In this document: positions 41,642 through 52,660 of the stretch, piece after piece
Layout: each line of letters opens with the position of its first letter
Position numbering within the stretch: position 1 is the first letter of the stretch
Origin: Brachycybe producta
Taxonomy: Eukaryota > Arthropoda > Diplopoda > Playtdesmida > Andrognathidae
Reading direction: 5' to 3'
Length of the DNA: 64,000 bases
Assembly (NCBI GenBank): GCA_036925085.1
Contig: JAUPFP010000019.1
Location: 3,716,501 to 3,780,500 of the forward strand
The notes under the pieces: model-generated
What the model was told of the DNA's origin: nothing
Database searches by the model: none
Seen by the model: the letters and a program-made list of their open reading frames with translations, nothing else
Program-made: the position numbers and the translations under genes

Positions 41642-44119
41642 ATCTTCTCAACTTCCCTGATTTGTCCCGGGATCAGGTTAGTCGAGCCAGCAAGGATTGC
41701 TCTTGTGACCCCCACTCAGTTTCAGACTGAAGTCGTCGGCGGTGGAACCAACAGAGTGCCCATCCACTCCGACATACCCACCACAAGCCAAAATCAGTCC
41801 CTCCGAGCCTTGCCTCCTCCTGACATCGAAAAACATTGATGGCTAGAGTGGCAAGCTGTGGACCCTCACGGTGGGTCCGACTTGTCAGAAGATCTACGAG
41901 GGTGGCTGTGGGATCAGACATGCTCTCTTGTAGCGGTTGGGTAACAAATTTCCCAACCATGTCTTCCAAGTCGCATCAAAAGAGACACGGGACGTATGGT
42001 GCCGCGAGCTGTACTATACAAATTAATCCAGTTCCTGTCCCCACCACGTTCAAAATTGCAATGCGTTTCCTTACCGGGTTGACGACCAACAACACCGGAT
42101 AGTCTACCGCCAAAAGCAAGCACATACCACATGCTAAACGACAGCAATGACAATAACCAAAGTATTAGAATCCCTCCATTCCCGGCTTGTCCTGCCACAG
42201 ACCAAGTTGGTTATTCAGAAAGACCTCACCTTCTGAATACGGAGGACTGGCTCCAAAGCGTCGACCCTTGCCCTCAGGCTGGAGAGACCTGGATCTTTCT
42301 TCCGGTCCTAGGGGTTCAAAAACCTCATCATCAGGACCCGGAGAGAAGGGTGTCCTTCCATCGGAAGGCATGGGACCACGTTTGGTGGGAACACTAACTG
42401 TCCCCGACGGGCCGCCCCCACCTCTAGGTAAAGGCAAGCTGACCCAAACCGACAGGTTCGGTACCGCGACCACCTTCGGGAAGGATGGAGGCATGCCAAG
42501 AACAACATCTCACATGGACCTGCCATCCATCCATGCCGTCAAAACCTGATGGGTATGGTCCAGTTGGTTCCCTACTGACATGCTTACCACGTGTCTTGAC
42601 TCCTCATCCGTCCTGACACTTCTGCCACCACCAGTCCCCTGGGACCCTCGGGCGGAAGTCTTTGGACCACCCTTTTCACGTCGGGACTTGTTGTCCTTTT
42701 TCTTTTTCTTCTTGTGAGAAGAAGGTTGACCGTGCTTTGAGCTGGACAAACGTGAGCTCAAAGACTTACCAGGCCGGTCAGCCTTAGGAGGGTGGTTAGC
42801 CCTCTTCGAGTGACCGGACTTCCCAACCGAAGTCTTTCCAGCCGAAGCTGTACTCACCTCCGAGTTGGCTCCCATAGCCGACTTGACAGACAAGGACGGC
42901 CGTGCTGCCACGAAATGCCCTCGTTCTCCCCCGGGGTATATTTACCTTCCCATACCCCTTTACGCCATACCCTTACCTCCCTTGCCACCAACAGTTTTAG
43001 CTCCCGCACCTTGGCTAGGTGCTTTGGGAGCCTGCATCGCCCCTTCTGGGTAATGTGCTGTTGGCCAGCAGCGGTTGTGGCACTCGCAACCGGTGCGACA
43101 CCCTGTCCGACAGGAGGTTCCCCTGTTACGAGCTGATTCCAGGCATCAGCTTCCCGCAGGGGTGGAAACTGAGAGGTCTGGAGCTCGAACTCTAGTCGGT
43201 GCTCAACCTGCTTAGCTCTCTTTGCCAGAGCTCACACTTTGCCGCTTGAGCCATGTGAGCCATGTGAGTGCACGGTCTTTATGGCTCCACTTGCCTGTGG
43301 GAAGCCGGCTGGACCTCCACGGGAGGTCTTCGCCTTTTTCCCCAGTGGATGACTGGCCACTGGTGGGGTGATAGGGTGGGGATGTTTCTGTCCCTGACCA
43401 CCACCACCACCACTCACTGAAGTGCTCTTCCTTGGAGTGAGTACTGGAGGCTGGTTGGCCTTTTTTCTCCACTCTTCAGTCCCTTTTGGGAGTCCCAGAC
43501 TGCCAGCTTGAACACCCAGCCGCTGCTTCGGGAGGACCCGTAACAGACGGTTGGCTAACAGGCCAGGCAGCCCCTGGGGCTCCCTCAGGATGAGCAAGGG
43601 TCTCAGCAGGAAGGCCTACTGCTGGCGGGAATTTCGATATGGCAGCTTCCTTCCTCTTCAGCTGATCCTCTGTCTCAGTAAGAGCCTTCATCTGTGCATT
43701 GTATCGAGCAGCACTGGGCTTTCGAGCCATCCTTGCGGTACTGCTGATTAGAGTACCCCCCGAGGTGGTAACATTTACCGTCAGCCATCACATATCCATC
43801 TGACAGCATCTGTTACTTGTTACTTTCATCCAGCCGATCAAGATTGTCCTCTTCTGCCTTTCCCGAAAGGTCGACCTAAATCGGACTGTCTTTCATGGCC
43901 GGAGTACCCTACCCACCCGGGAAGACCTTTCCTCTCCCTTCAGACTCTGGAGTCCTCTGAAGAGAGGATATGCTGGCGTCTCCACCTCTCGGCCCACAGA
44001 GTCTGGGGTGCCTCTAGGACCCGACTCCAACAGCCCTTCATCACTAGAATGCCGGGAACTGAGGAAGGAACAAGAACTGCTGCGCCAACTGCAGATATCC
44101 TCTTTCTCCGCCGTGGCTA
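41642..44119 (-). pseudogene. A-VII ORF3, longest copy (unknown function)
   Basis: About 2.5 kb of broken coding sequence. From the N-terminus: Ser-rich/acidic start (F-L-S-S-R-H-S-S-D-E-G-L-L near 44045); a predicted helical charged segment (M-K-A-L-T-E-T-E-D-Q-L-K-R-K-E-A-A near 43690); Pro/Gly/Ser-rich linker with a poly-Trp or poly-Gly frame (43400); Lys-rich block (S-H-K-K-K-K-K-K-D-N-K-S near 42710); S-P-G-P-D-D-E-V-F-E-P near 42330; P-Y-S-E-G-E-V-F-L-N-N-Q-L-G near 42220; S-M-W-Y-V-L-A-F-G near 42120; and A-T-L-V-D-L-L-T-S-R near 41900. The family-wide pattern is a basic protein with a hydrophobic C-terminal domain. I do not recognise it. Confidence 0.65.
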
Positions 44120-44145
44120 CTTGGAAGAAACAAAAAAACTTCGTA
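44120..44145 (-). promoter_or_regulatory. Splice-acceptor-like site before ORF3 (A-VII)
   Basis: Minus-strand TTTTTTTGTTTCTTCCAAG ends at 44120, at the same relative position as the site in A-II. The pyrimidine tract and AG are kept although the surrounding sequence differs. Confidence 0.45.
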
Positions 44146-44149
44146 AGTA

Positions 44150-44680
44150 AACTTCTTACCACGGTAGGAAGTGATTTCCATAGACTTTTACTGTTTGAAA
44201 TCACTTTCCGGCCGGGCAAGCACCATGGTTCATGGTCGTAGCCGTCCCCAACGATAATCGCATGGTCGGAACCGGCCAAAAACCTTTTCGGCCATTCCAA
44301 ACACTGCATAATTTGGTAAGGTTCGCTGGGTGGTGATTTCCACCAGTTTTCACCGTGCGAAATCCCGTTCCGACCGTGCACAACCCCTGACCCACGGTAA
44401 AAACCGTCCTTCACGGGAGTCGCACGGTCAGAACAGGCCAAACTGACGTTTGGACCGTCCAAACCTTGTACCTTATGAAAGGGGAGTGGTTTCCATGGGT
44501 TTTCACCATGCGAAACCACTTTCTGCCCACTAATACACCGTGGCCCATGGTAAAAACCGTTCCCCACAGTAGTTTCACGGACGGAGCCGTTAAGAAACAC
44601 CTTTTGACCATCCAAATTCCTTAGAACCTGGTCTACACCAAGTTCCATGGCATCCGGGTGGTCAAACTCCGTGTAATTGC
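44150..44680 (-). repeat. Palindrome-rich region between pol and ORF3 (A-VII)
   Basis: Units of about 70 nt with CACGGT/ACCGTG motifs. On the minus strand this stretch stays open (364 codons, 44987-43893) and runs in frame into the ORF3 start; the translation repeats a G-x-x-x-S-H-G-E-N-x-W-K-like motif. Whether it is translated or spliced out is not clear. Confidence 0.5.
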
Positions 44681-45145
44681 TGGCTCCACCGGTGGTAGCA
44701 CCACCGTCAACACCATAACAGTAGTGCCTCCACCTGCACCACGTGTGCAAGCAGTCAATGACTGCTTGACACACCCAAAGACAATAAAACAATACTGCCC
44801 ATGGGCAGAAAAGGAAGATTCCCCTTTGGGGACTTACTTTATTCTTACTGGCATCCAGTGACCTAATTATCTGTTTGTATTTTGGCCATTTTTGCCGGTG
44901 AAACGTAGCGTTTTTAATCAATATAGTGGCAGGCATCTTCCTTAGTTGTATTTTACCAACAAGGTGGCACCTAGCCGCTATTTTCACCTATGAAACGGCT
45001 AACAGTGGTGGCTTGGCGGCTAAAACACTCTTAGCCGCCTCTACCACTGTTACCATAGAGATTCTACCGTCGTCTGCCTTTTAGGGGCAGATACATGGTG
45101 TGAATCTCCAGGAATAGACTCAGGGGAGAGATCACGTGTGGATAT
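44680..45145 (-). other. Spacer between pol end and palindrome region
   Basis: Matches 16560-16980 of A-II (CATGGTGAT / GCCTCCACCTGCACCACGTG, CAAGGTGGCACCTAGCCGCTA). Open in A-VII as the first third of the 364-codon frame, which has a hydrophobic stretch F-L-F-C-P-W-A-V-L-F-Y-C-L-W-V-C near 44790. Its role is unknown. Confidence 0.4.
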
Positions 45146-45790
45146 TACTCCTGTATGACTGCAGACTTAATACCAAGTCTGAAGCTGGACATTATAGATT
45201 TCTCCACCCAGTTTTCCCCGGGCGACTGCCATCTATTCATCACAGACAAGCGGCGTCTCGTCCAGGGGTCTCTGGCTGCCCAGTTTTTGTTTTTCCTTAC
45301 CAGGCCATCGTTCCATTCCAGGGATTGGCCTGATCTCTCCCACCAGGGCAGGGACTCATAGAGTCCCTGTAGATTTCTGGTGTCTACTGGTGCCTCAGAG
45401 GAAGCCTTCGGTTTAATCAGTCGTAGGTTATACCAGGGCTGAGGTGCTTCCTCTGCCTCAGTCGGTAGACTCATTAGCCAAGCCAGGCTGACTGGACTGT
45501 CCCAGAAGAGTATTATCTTCCTCCACCATCCTATCGGCCTGGGACTCAGAATCACTGGTTCCACTGGAGTTTGAAGAGGTGTCAGAGCCTCCCAGGCCAT
45601 CTTCCTCATGAACTCCACATGTTGGAACGTACGGCTTCAGGTTATCAACATGAAACCGGTCCCGCACCTTCGGACCATACCCATCTACAAATTCTACCTC
45701 GTAGACTAGGTCGGAAACCTGCCGCACCACCGTACCCAGTTCAGCCTTGTAAGTGAATTTCCACTTATTTGGCTTGGCCGAGCTTACCAG
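45145..45790 (-). pseudogene. A-VII integrase C-terminus and pol tail
   Basis: Contains P-A-W-Y-E-G-L-D-E-G-Y-G-W (near 45790), Y-E-V-E-F-V-D-G-Y-G-P-K-V-R, F-H-V-D-N-L-K-P-Y (near 45650), an acidic/Ser-rich stretch, then Y-N-L-R-L-I-K-P-K and L-P-W-W-E-R (near 45350). The zinc and catalytic domains upstream are replaced by the insert at 45851-46880. Confidence 0.7.
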
Positions 45791-45850
45791 CCATATCCCT
45801 CATCCAGACCTTCATACCAGGCTGGTACAGGGGTGGCTTCACCCGTCCAG

Positions 45851-46400
45851 TGTGACAACCTGGTTTGCTCAATCAAAAATTTTTTGATTGAGCAGATGAA
45901 CTCCCTATGGTGGTCTGCCTGACAGCATGCAGTAGGCTGTTGGGTCGGACGCCATTTTGGTGCCAGCAGACCTCTCACCATTGGAGTCAATGGGTGAGAG
46001 GTCAGAAGTGACCACTGTCCTCTCCAGGTGGAGTTGCCTGGAGGTATAAATGGCCTAGTCAGCCATTTGCTCTGGGCAGTGTGTTGTAGGCCACAGACTG
46101 GAAAACATCTTCATGCTGGAGGAAAAGGTGGCCTCCATTGGTCTTTTGTTGGAGTTTGTGTTTTGTTGTACTTTTGTTCTCCATGGGGGCTTGGCTGGTT
46201 GAAGCTACCAGCCAAGTTGTGTGGAGAATAACTACTCCTATTTTGCTTTTATCATACTGAGTAAGTGTTGAATAAACATATCTTTTACTTTACTTTTGTG
46301 TTGTGTCAGTTATTGGGGAGTACCACAGGGTGGGGGAATCCTACGTTGTTTTCACCGTCTGTTTCGGATGTCTTCGTTAAACCGCCGCCGGTCGCCACCA
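45851..46400 (+). mobile_element. Family A subfamily B LTR (partial), plus strand
   Basis: Starts TGTGACAACCTGG and follows 58809-59577 through TGGTGGTCTGCCTGACAGC, GAGGTATAAATGG (TATA box, near 46040) and AATAAAC (near 46273). It loses similarity around 46350-46400. It sits in the A-VII pol in opposite orientation. Confidence 0.7.
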
Positions 46401-46880
46401 AACTGAGTGGTGAGAAACCGGAAATGCTTAAAAACTCAGGTGTCCGACATCGTCGGCACTGTGATGAAGAACTGTCTTGGGATACATGGATATCCTGCGA
46501 GGAGCAGGGGTGCCTCTTACAATGTCTGCAGACCCGGAAGTTACCCAGTGGGTTTTTCCGATGCCATGCTCCACATTGGAGCCCGTGGTATCCCAGTTGG
46601 ATAACTAGTTTGCCCCCTCACCCTATATGCCTAGTAGTGAAGTGCTGGATCGTGCACTCATCGAGCAGGCGTGAGGAGTTGGTGTGCCCATACCTTCTGT
46701 CAGGCCTGGGGAGTCTCTAGTTAGTAAGCTGGACCCCATACTTCTGCTCCTCTGGTGTTACCGTCCCGTGTGGATGGTGATGTGGACGGGAGGCAGAAAT
46801 TCGATGGTGGGAACCAACGGGGTCCCATTCCTGAATTGTAGAGCCGGGCATATGCTCGGGGAGCATATTCTTGTGCGATC
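46400..46880 (+). pseudogene. Family A protease-region fragment, plus strand
   Basis: Matches A-IV 26790-27180: CTTAAAAACTCAGGTRTC, TGGATATCCTGC, CTGCAGACCYGGAA and CATGCYCCACATTGGA. It follows a solo LTR piece, so LTR and protease fragment form an internally deleted element (leader and gag lost). Ends at ~46880 where minus-strand A-VII pol resumes. Confidence 0.55.
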
Positions 46881-46881
46881 C

Positions 46882-47065
46882 TGATTGGATTTGATGGCAT
46901 ACAACTTGTTTGCCAACACAAACTTGAACCGTAAGTTCGAGTCGGGGTCGGTGAAGAGCTCACGCTTCACCGTGGAGCACCAATTGTCATTGGCCTGCTC
47001 CATAACCCAATCCACATCAGAACGGATCCGGTAAATTACCTCACCCATGTCTACCTCGACGTTGT
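46882..47065 (-). pseudogene. A-VII pre-integrase fragment
   Basis: Minus-strand V-I-Y-R-I-R-S-D-V-D-W-V-M-E-Q, E-L-F-T-D-P-D-S-N-L-R-F-K-F-V and K-L-Y-A-I-K-S-N-Q. The same spacer between RNase H and integrase is seen in A-IV (29121-29290) and A-V (35935-35800). Confidence 0.65.
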
Positions 47066-47690
47066 TTTGTGTATCTGTTTTATAGGGTATAAAGGTTAGA
47101 AAATATCGTAAACCTTGCAAGACCACATGTTTCTTTGAACAAGCTAAGCTTTGCAGAGTTAATTTTTTAGAGCTTCAAACCTTGCATATCTTAGCAAAGT
47201 TTGGATTCTAAACCTACCCTCAGAAGTGAGAGGTGAAAGAGAGAACAGGTGCAATGATGTTAAATGTGTGACGAATGTTAAATGTGTTACGAAGAGAAAA
47301 AGACGAGGTCTTCACAGAATTGTTGTTATAATAAAGTTTAAGAAGTATTCTGTAATAAAAAAGTAATCAAAAGAAAATATTTGAGGTTTTTTTCACAACT
47401 TAAAAACATTTCAAAACACTGATTTTCAACATACATTACACTGACTTCAATGGTCTGGTACTACAAGTTTCACTTTTGTGTGACGTTACAGAGCTGTTTC
47501 AGGTGGTCCTTTCCTATTAGCTGAACATTATGAGCATACCTTACATGCTCTACAAACCTTTATGTCTCATAAACAACTAGGCCAATAAAAGAAAATCGGA
47601 ATGTGATAATTGATCCGGCCCATACAACGGAAGTCCAAATAGAAAAACAATCGATCCATTGTCAACAATAAATCGATTAACAATCGATAT
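47066..47690. other. Unassigned, apparently single-copy sequence
   Basis: AT-rich, with no retroelement motif. It contains AATCGAT-based inverted repeats at 47645-47690 (AACAATCGATCC ... TCGATTAACAATCGAT). Possible host promoter region for the candidate exon at 47736. Confidence 0.4.
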
Positions 47691-47735
47691 ATTGCCTATA
47701 TAACTTTATAAATAATAAGAAGGCAAAAAAATACA

Positions 47736-47771
47736 ATGGCAGACTCCGATAGGGAAGAAGTGGATATATTG
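47736..47771 (+). CDS. Candidate short first coding exon (M-A-D-S-D-R-E-E...)
   Basis: ATG in good context (ATACAATGG) is followed by 12 codons and then a consensus donor GTGAGT at 47772, in phase 0. TATATAACTTTATAAAT lies ~35 bp upstream, a possible core promoter. The peptide is acidic and I recognise no family. No matching downstream exon was found. This is weak: an ATG followed by a donor can occur by chance. Confidence 0.25.
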
Positions 47772-48074
47772 GTGAGTTATAATTTTGTATTTCCCGTTGT
47801 TGTTTGCGTATATTGATGTGGTTTCGCACAATGAGCATGTTTTTTATAATTATGGGATTGTTCTACAATTATTGATATTACATTTTATTGGTGCCTTAGC
47901 CAAATCAAAGGTAATGAATCTCAAAATGAATTAAGAACGACAATGGACTTTATGTCCAATCAGCACCTCTAGTGGCAGTAGGCGAAAAGATGCCCCTCCC
48001 CCCAAAAAGTTAGCAGACGAAACTTTAACATATGGAAAAAAAATCGCTGTACCGTTGTTTTTTTTGCCGTTTTC

Positions 48075-48290
48075 TCGCAAATTACTCGCCCTACTTTCGT
48101 GAATTTTTGATAAAATAAAGACAAAAGTAGATAGTTGTATATCCATTCGTTAGTTTTTGTAACTTTCCTCGTTTTTTGTTTTCGATGTTTTGTTCTGAAC
48201 GATTGCTCTTAAAGCGAAACTTTTAACATGGAAGCCAATGCAGATTTCGATAAGTCGGTAAGTTCTGTTCCATATTTCTTGCAAATTATT
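48075..48290 (+). repeat. Tandem unit R1, ~208-bp duplication
   Basis: R1 starts GCAAATTACTCGCC... and contains TCGTGAATTTTTGATAAAATAAAGACAAAAGTA, ATTCGTTAGTTTTTG and TTCTGAAC. The same order of motifs is found at 58239-58440 (R2) in direct orientation. Removing the 9.9-kb insert leaves R1 and R2 head to tail with a ~208-bp period. Confidence 0.6.
48228..48257 (+). CDS. Candidate short first coding exon in R1
   Basis: ATG plus nine codons (M-E-A-N-A-D-F-D-K-S), then a consensus donor GTAAGT at 48258, phase 0. The R2 copy has lost the ATG. Similar in form to 47736-47771. Unrecognised, and no further exon seen. Confidence 0.25.
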
Positions 48291-48833
48291 GGGTAATACT
48301 AAAAGGCAGGACGGGCAGAAAATTTCGTTATTTCTGGGCAGGTAGCGATATTTTTGGGCAGGTAAGGTTATTGGAGGGTAGGTGGGGGTACTCCCTACTA
48401 AAATCAACCATTACCATCCCGGGAAAAAAATTTCTGGAATTTTAAAAAAATTTTGAAATTTTTTGTATAGGGCAGAATGGGCAGAATTTCATTATATCTG
48501 GGTAGGTCGCAATATTTTTGGGCAGGTGAGGGTAATCGAGGGTAGGTGGGGGTACTCCCTACTAAACTGAACCATTACCATCCCAGGAAAAAAATTTCCG
48601 GAATTTTAAAAACATTTTGAATTTTTTTGGATAGGGCAGAATGGGCAGAATTTCATTATATCTGGGCAGGTCGCGATATTTTTGGGCAGGTGAGGGTAAA
48701 CGAGGCTAGGTGGGGGTACTCCCTACTAAAATCAACCATTACCATCCCGGAAAAAAAATTTCCGGAATTTTAAAAAGTTTTTGAAATTTTTTGTATAGGG
48801 CAGAATGGGCAGAATTTCATTATATCTGGGTGT
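48291..48833 (+). repeat. Left array of ~163-bp units
   Basis: Three full units plus a partial one. Repeating landmarks are GGGCAGAATTTCATTATATCTGGG, GGGTAGGTGGGGGTACTCCC (near 48373, 48539 and 48706) and AAAAAAATTTCYGGAATTTT. The array ends abruptly in the U5 of the family C LTR at 48833. Confidence 0.85.
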
Positions 48834-48923
48834 GTCGCTGTCTAATTAGAAAAAAAAGAATCATATTGAAATATAATTTCTGTGTGGACTCTATTATTTC
48901 TGCAAGTGGGACTTTATGTTACA
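48834..48923 (+). mobile_element. Family C 5' LTR remnant (U5)
   Basis: GTGTCGCTGTCT ... ACTTTATGTTACA matches the last ~90 bp of the 3' LTR (56719-56805). The rest of the LTR is missing and replaced by the tandem array. Confidence 0.75.
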
Positions 48924-49036
48924 TCCGCCACTCAGCCAATGATTGGACCGATAGAAGAGGAAGTCTTCAGCAGCCACGTGTAAGACGACTCAACAACGCT
49001 GTTTTTTACCTCTAGACTCCTGAGGTACCGACCCTT

Positions 49037-49740
49037 GTGTCCCTGGTGGTTAAGTATACAACACAGGAGCCAATCGACCGAAAGACACCATCAACATTCA
49101 ATCGACACTGTCAAATGGCTACCAGAGATCTCTCTGTGGGCCACGTGGAAATGGGATTGTTACAAAATGGTGGCGGTGCGGGGTACCTCGCCAAAGATCA
49201 AGTAGAAAATAACAGAGATGGCGGAGCTACACCAGGGAAAAAGGGAAGAAAGGCAGACCCAAGTCGAAGTCCAAGATGCCGAGGCAAAATGATAATACCA
49301 ACTTACCTGAGGAGGATCCACTTGAAGACATCTTACAAAACGTAACTGCTGCAAGACAGGAGCGACTGATGGCCTGGTATGAAGCCCAACAACCATCAGG
49401 ATCGATGCAACTCTGGAGCGGGCGTGAGGTAAGCACAATTCAGCATCATACGGTAATTCAAGAATTGAACACCAAAGTGGAGCCCTCGTTGGCTCATGCT
49501 GAATAGCCAAGATCGGCTCATGTGTTTCAAATGCCACGCATAGTAAAAAAGAGTGGAGGGACCCAGAAGGGCCACCTCCTCGAGACTCCTATACTACCGA
49601 GAGAAGACCCGGACGAGCTGGAGGATGAAAGTTTGATCAGTGACCTCATCGTGGAAGAATTGGAGGCGAATCCAATCACGAATCATCATCAGACCTGTGA
49701 GGAGTTGGATAGAAAGTATCGTAGTTTACATCCACTCTGA
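49037..49740 (+). pseudogene. Family C gag / linker fragment
   Basis: A frame at 49037-49345 contains M-A-T-R-D-L-S-V-G-H-V-E near 49115; an overlapping frame starts M-P-R-Q-N-D-N-T-N-L-P-E-E-D at 49276, with A-A-R-Q-E-R-L-M-A-W near 49350, and stops at 49506. The next block (49522-49740) is acidic and precedes the RT. No zinc knuckle or protease motif is present, so an internal deletion has removed them. Confidence 0.45.
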
Positions 49741-49899
49741 AACCTTGTGACATTCAAGGGGATTTAACATCACAACTGGAAGTCCAACTCCTGAATACCA
49801 CACTAGATTCCGTGGGGATTGGAGACCGTGAGACTATTGGACACTTCTAACTTCTGGAGGAAACAGAAGAAGAGCAAGCCTGCAATGTCTCCGAGGAGC

Positions 49900-51611
49900 A
49901 AGACTTTAGGGACTTAACGGAAGTGCCCATCCGGAATAGACAGATGCACAAAGTGAAGAGTTGATGACCTTACTAAAGAAGTTCCAACCGATCTTTGCCT
50001 TTTCATCTACGGAGCTAGGAGTGACAAATTTGACTAAACACAAGATTGAAACGGGAGATAATCTACTTGTTAGAGACACGTTACGAAGATGCGGACCTGG
50101 ATAATGCATTGTAATTGATGAGACACTGGAGGAGATGAAGAAATTTGGGGTTGTAAAGCCATCGAAATCGCCATATGCATCTCCCATCGTCCTTGTCAAG
50201 AAAAAGGATAGATCCTACCGTTTCTGTGTTGATTATCGAAAGTTAACAAAACATAACAAAGGCAGACACTTATCCATTGCCATGAATTGATGACGCATTA
50301 GACTCCATGAGAGGAGCATGCTACTTCGCGACATTCGATGTGAAGAGTGGATATTGGCAATTTGAGATAAAGGACAGCAACATCGGGAAAAAATACCGCT
50401 TTTACATCTCATCGAGGATTGTTCGAGTTCGTAAAAATGCCTTTCGACTCCAAAATGCTCCTGCCACTATGCAACGTGCATTGGACATCCTACTTGCAGG
50501 GCACAAATGGGAAACTTGCCTGGTCTACTTTGATGATATCATAGTGTTTGGAAGGACATTTGAGGAATTTTTGGAAAGATTAAGAACGATCTTGGACCTG
50601 ATGAGGACAGCAAACCTGAAGTTGCATCCAGTAAAATGCTTTTTTGGTTTCCAAGAAGTGAAGTATTTGGGACACCTGATCTCGCCTGATGGAATTTGTC
50701 CAGATCCAGATAAGGTTGTTGCCATTAAGAACTTCCCAGTTCCTGACAATGTAACTGCAATCTAGAGTTTCTTAGGATTGGCAGGTTATTATCGAAAACA
50801 TGTACCTGGATTTGCCAACATAGCTAAACCAATGTCAGACCTTACGGGCAGGGATATACCGTTTGAATGGTCAGTTGACTGCGAGAATGCGTTCCCCACT
50901 TTGATGAGTATGTTGTCAAAAGCTCCATTAGTCGCTGTTTATGATCACAAAGCTGCAATATTTATGCATACTGATGCCTGTGGATATGGGATTGGAGTCA
51001 TGCTGTACCAAAAGTCAGAAGACAAACGAAGAAAGGAGATCATCGGAAGTGTCTCCAGAGTTCTATGGGATGCTGAAAAGAACTACTCTACGAGGGATAA
51101 AGAGTGCCTAGCAGTGATCTATGGAGTTACTAAGTTCCGGTCATACCTGTTTCAGAAACCCTTTACAGTTGTGACTGATCATGCATTTTGTTATATGAAG
51201 ACTGCAGCATATCTGGAAGGAAGACTTGGATGCTGGCAGCTTCTAATGCAAGAGTATGACTACAAGATCATCTACAAGGAGGGGAAACTTTATATCGAAG
51301 CTGATTGCCTCTCGCGATATCCAGCAGGAGTGCCTGTTAACTGGAAGGCAATTCCCGAAACTGAAGACCTGGATGATAGCGTGATCTTTGATGTGACCTT
51401 ACAATGGGATTGGAGAGAGGAACAAAAATTGGACCAAGGAATTATGAAGATTCGTGAAGAGCTACATACACAGCCGGAGTCACCTCTTCATAAGTTGTTC
51501 TGTGATTACGACAACATTGTGTTCACTTGTGTTCCACGGAAGTTCTATGATCACATTCGTGAACGTGGTTCCAAAACATCTCACCCCAGAAGTAATGAGA
51601 TTATGCCATGA
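49900..51611 (+). pseudogene. Family C reverse transcriptase and RNase H
   Basis: Motifs in order: K-S-P-Y-A-S-P-I-V-L-V-K-K-K-D (near 50165, frame-broken), F-A-T-F-D-V-K-S-G-Y-W-Q (50325), N-A-F-R-L-Q-N-A-P-A-T-M-Q (50435), catalytic Y-F-D-D-I-I-V-F-G (50526, intact), C-F-F-G-F-Q-E-V-K-Y-L-G-H-L-I (50640). A stop at 50763 breaks S-F-L-G-L-A-G-Y-Y. RNase H follows: F-M-H-T-D-A-C-G-Y-G-I-G-V (50965), Y-S-T-R-D-K-E-C-L-A-V (51085), V-V-T-D-H (51170), E-A-D-C-L-S-R-Y-P (51298). The frame 50778-51611 is open for 277 codons. Only a handful of lesions. Confidence 0.9.
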
Positions 51612-52660
51612 CGAGCCAGATGCTGGTCATGAAGGACAAACCAAGACCTGGGATCGAGCCAGGCAGAGATTTTATTGGAATAACATGAAACACAACATTT
51701 TCTAATATGTCAGGTCATGTGAGATTTGTCAGCTACACAAGTTGGGTACGGAGAAACCTAAAGGGTTCTTTCAAGAGATGCCCATTGTAAAACCTTGTGA
51801 ATGCTGGGGAATGGATTTTATTGGACCATTAGTACCATCTGTTGGAGGGACTAAGCACATCTTGTTGGCGGTCGACTATGCCACTAGGTATTGTGTTTCT
51901 AAAGCAGTTAAAAGCACATCTGCACTAATCGTCATCCACTTCCTAACTAAAGATGTCAGAAGAATCTTTGGGAGACCCAAGAAACTAATTTCGGATAGAG
52001 GAACGCCATTTGTTGCTGGAAACACTCAAGATTTCTTGAAAGAAAATGAGATTGAACACAAAACCACAACAGTGTATCATCCTCAAAGTAATGGTCTTAC
52101 CGAACGAACAAATAAAAGCATCATTCAGACTATGAAGAAGTATCTGACTCCTGCTAAGAACCAAACTGATTGGGCAATGAAGCTAGATGAAGTCTTGGAA
52201 TCGTACAACTCGTCTGTACATTCATCTACGAAGTTTACACCTCATAGACTCATGTTTGGACGGGAGCCTAGAACCAAAGTTGACACCTTAGTTCCAGAAC
52301 AACCGACAATTGTGGATAACCAGGCAGGAAACCTCGTGGACATTCAACAACGGGCGGAGGAATGCCAAGAAGATGAACTAAGAGCAGCTACAGCAAACCT
52401 GAAAGCAGCACATGCTCGTCGAAAGAAATACTACGACCAAAGGCACAAGAAGCCTTATGAGTATTAAATTGGTCAGAAAGTACTTGTACGAGACATGTGA
52501 ATCAGGCCTGGCCAGAACAAGAAGTTCTTAACAAAATGGAGACAGGGATATACATTTGTCGCAAATTTATTGGACACTGTATACCGATTATCATACAAAA
52601 ATCGAGCTGGAAGATTAGTGGAAGACAATGTGAATGTTGTAAACCTGAGACACCCTGGAG
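51454..52660 (+). pseudogene. Family C integrase (DD35E intact)
   Basis: The zinc-binding N-terminus has H-D-E-P-D-A-G-H-E (near 51610) and C-E-I-C-Q-L-H (51720), with a stop between them near 51705. The core (open 51742-52467, 241 codons) has W-G-M-D-F-I-G-P (51808), I-S-D-R-G-T-P-F-V (51988) and G-L-T-E-R-T-N-K-S-I (52093); the last Asp and Glu are 35 residues apart. The C-terminal part (Q-K-V-L-V-R-D-M, L-T-K-W-R-Q-G-Y) follows after a stop at 52465 and ends near 52660. Expected to insert cDNA into the genome. Confidence 0.9.

Larger units (their letters stand above)
41151..47065 (-). mobile_element. Family A element A-VII (minus strand)
   Basis: On the minus strand: pre-integrase part (47045-46882), an inserted plus-strand LTR with attached protease fragment (45851-46880), integrase C-terminus and tail (45790-45145), palindrome region (44680-44150), acceptor-like site (44120), the longest ORF3 (44119-41642), and the 3' LTR (41151-41641). 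Gag, protease, RT and the integrase core are missing. This copy shows best that the palindrome region lies between pol and ORF3. Confidence 0.75.

Noticed and set aside
43893..44987. 364-codon frame taken as a standalone gene
   Set aside because: It spans the palindrome region between pol and ORF3 and is closed in A-II; it may be partly translated, but I annotate it as an element region.
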